A DNA stretch of 64,000 nt, from assembly GCF_036226605.1 (NCBI RefSeq), contig NZ_CP109000.1, positions 992,001 through 1,056,000 on the forward strand, in the 5' to 3' direction. The stretch is from Streptomyces sp. NBC_00704. GTDB taxonomy: Bacteria > Actinomycetota > Actinomycetes > Streptomycetales > Streptomycetaceae. A program made the translations under genes and the position numbers. Positions 62,998 to 64,000 of the stretch are shown piece by piece (position 1 is the stretch's first letter; each line of letters starts with the position of its first letter). The notes under the pieces were generated by a model. The model was not told the DNA's origin and ran no database searches. It saw only the letters and a list, made by a program, of their open reading frames with translations.

Positions 62998-63800
62998 GGC
63001 GTCCACGATCGGCCCGGCCCGGGGGGCGGGTCCACTGCCTCGCACCGGGGACCGGTGAGGAATGCGTCACGGGCGGCCGGGGCGGACGCGGTGGGCGGCG
63101 CCGGCAGCCGTTCGGGGAGCATGCGGGTGAACCGGGGCGAGGGCTCGACGCCCAGTTCCTCGCGCAGCAGACGGCGGAACGCGCGGTAATGGCGCACCGC
63201 CTCGCTGAGGTTGCCCTCGGCGAGATGCGCCGAGACGACGGCCCGGTGGGCGCTCTCGCGCAGCGGCTCGGCGCGCACGCTCGCCCAGGCCGCCTCCAGC
63301 GCGAGAGCGGGCCGGTCCTGCCGGACGAGCGCCTCGGCGAGGGCGTCGAGCGCGTGCAGCCGCAGTTGCCGCAGCCGTTCGCGCTCCACGAGGACCCACT
63401 CCTCGTCCCAGCCCGGCAGCAGGTCCTCGCCGAGCAGCGGGCCCGGCGGGGAGAGGGCGTCGGGCGGCGGGCCGCAGCCGCGCACCACGGCGAGCGCGGT
63501 CCCTACGAGGAGGTGGACGTCGACGTGCAGGGCCGGGGCGATCTGGAGGGAGTCCCCCCGGCAGTCGACGAGGGGCGGCTCGGCGCGGGGCAGCTTCCAC
63601 AGGGCGGTGCGCAGACTGCCGCGGGCGTGCTCCTCGGTGACCTCGGGCCACAGGGTGCCGGCGAGGACGGTGCGGGTCGCCCTGTGGCGCAGTGCCATGA
63701 AGGCCAGGAGACGCTGGCCGTTGCGGCACGGTTCGGCGGTCCCGTCGGCGAGTTCCAGCCGGAAACCGCCGAGCAACCGCAACCGGGGCGGAGACGCCAA
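62994..63800 (-). CDS. SARP/BTAD-domain transcriptional regulator
   Basis: A 268-residue regulator of the AfsR/SARP type without the ATPase part. The N-terminal OmpR-like winged helix contains PRLRLLGGFRLELADG and GTLWPEVTEEHARGSLRTAL. It is followed by the bacterial transcriptional activator domain (HVDVHLLVG; LHALDALAEALVRQDRPALA; EAVRHYRAFRRLLREELG; VEPSPRFTRML). SARPs usually switch on specialised-metabolite genes. The stop overlaps the amidohydrolase start, making it the first gene of a three-gene operon and possibly its own regulator. Confidence 0.9.
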   Translation of the reverse strand: MASPPRLRLLGGFRLELADGTAEPCRNGQRLLAFMALRHRATRTVLAGTLWPEVTEEHARGSLRTALWKLPRAEPPLVDCRGDSLQIAPALHVDVHLLVGTALAVVRGCGPPPDALSPPGPLLGEDLLPGWDEEWVLVERERLRQLRLHALDALAEALVRQDRPALALEAAWASVRAEPLRESAHRAVVSAHLAEGNLSEAVRHYRAFRRLLREELGVEPSPRFTRMLPERLPAPPTASAPAARDAFLTGPRCEAVDPPPGPGRSWTP

Positions 63801-63928
63801 CTGATCCTCCGTGGTGTTGCGCCGGCGAAGAACGGCGTGCGACGTGGGTCGAGGAGGGCTCCGTCACCAGTCTCCGCCCGGGCCCCGGGCCCGGCAACTC
63901 CGCGCCGGTGCGCCCGCTTCCGCGCCGC

Positions 63929-64000
63929 TCAGGGGATCTCCTGCTCGGCCCAGATGATCTTTCCGTCGGCCGTGTACCGGGCCCCCCAGCGATGGGCGAG
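63929..64000 (-). CDS. C-terminus of an ATP-binding (HATPase_c, RsbW-like) protein, partial
   Basis: The last 23 codons of a leftward gene are inside the window: AHRWGARYTADGKIIWAEQE and a TGA stop. The ending RWG-x-(R)-x-T/P-x-G-K-x-(I/V)-W-A-E is typical of Streptomyces anti-sigma-factor-like HATPase_c_2 proteins. The remainder lies beyond the right edge, so the call is tentative. Confidence 0.5.
   Translation of the reverse strand, partial: LAHRWGARYTADGKIIWAEQEIP

Overview
The window is high-GC actinobacterial DNA with strong third-position G/C bias and GGAGG-type ribosome sites. It carries Streptomyces-typical genes: a GH10 xylanase with a ricin-type lectin tail, RNase J, a small cold-shock protein, DUF6243, PaaX and SARP/BTAD regulators, and many four-base start/stop overlaps. 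The most likely host is a Streptomyces or a close relative.

Bases 1-43,200 form a dense anti-phage defence island. In order it holds: (i) an ImmA/IrrE-type HTH-peptidase gene that runs off the left edge, divergent from a complete class 1 DISARM operon drmD-drmMI-drmA-drmB-drmC (1,323-15,093); (ii) a small PD-(D/E)XK/Vsr-like gene, a coiled-coil gene and recombinase/IS630 relics; (iii) a two-gene short-Argonaute system, DUF4365-APAZ nuclease plus catalytically dead short pAgo (18,116-21,057, SPARDA-like); (iv) DUF6243 and a small orphan; (v) a Gabija pair gajA-gajB (22,946-26,919); (vi) an unrecognised two-gene operon encoding a 105-residue protein and a 483-residue HExxH protein (27,250-29,015); (vii) an orphan PD-(D/E)XK gene (29,502-30,653); (viii) a tiny two-gene operon preceded by two degenerate type I-E-like CRISPR repeats at exact 61-base spacing (31,189-31,864); (ix) a membrane-anchored protein, transposase relics and a frameshifted zinc-ribbon repeat gene; (x) another orphan PD-(D/E)XK gene; and (xi) a kinase-helicase plus PLD pair matching Mokosh type I (37,399-42,229). 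Relics of at least six transposase or recombinase genes (serine recombinase, two IS630, IS5-type, HTH/DDE_Tnp_4-type, TnpB) separate these modules, as expected of an island built by repeated insertion.

From about 43,600 the sequence looks like ordinary chromosome-arm Streptomyces content. It has a xylanase with repeated operator-like boxes upstream, a flavin-type oxidase divergent from a PaaX-family regulator, an ABC exporter, RNase J, an intact IS30 element, a cold-shock gene with a downstream small gene, a secreted CE1-like esterase and a secreted SGNH hydrolase (both with ricin-type lectin tails like the xylanase), a polytopic membrane protein, and a coupled operon SARP regulator - amidohydrolase - PLP decarboxylase. 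The C-terminus of another gene, probably a histidine-kinase-like ATPase, lies at the right edge.

The defence modules use different logics: DNA modification/helicase (DISARM), guide-directed collateral nuclease (SPARDA-like), nucleotide-sensing nuclease (Gabija) and kinase-helicase-nuclease (Mokosh). The best candidates for something undescribed are the HExxH operon, the orphan PD-(D/E)XK genes, and the CRISPR-repeat pair sitting just upstream of a tiny operon. All functional names come from motif recognition by eye; no database search was run.
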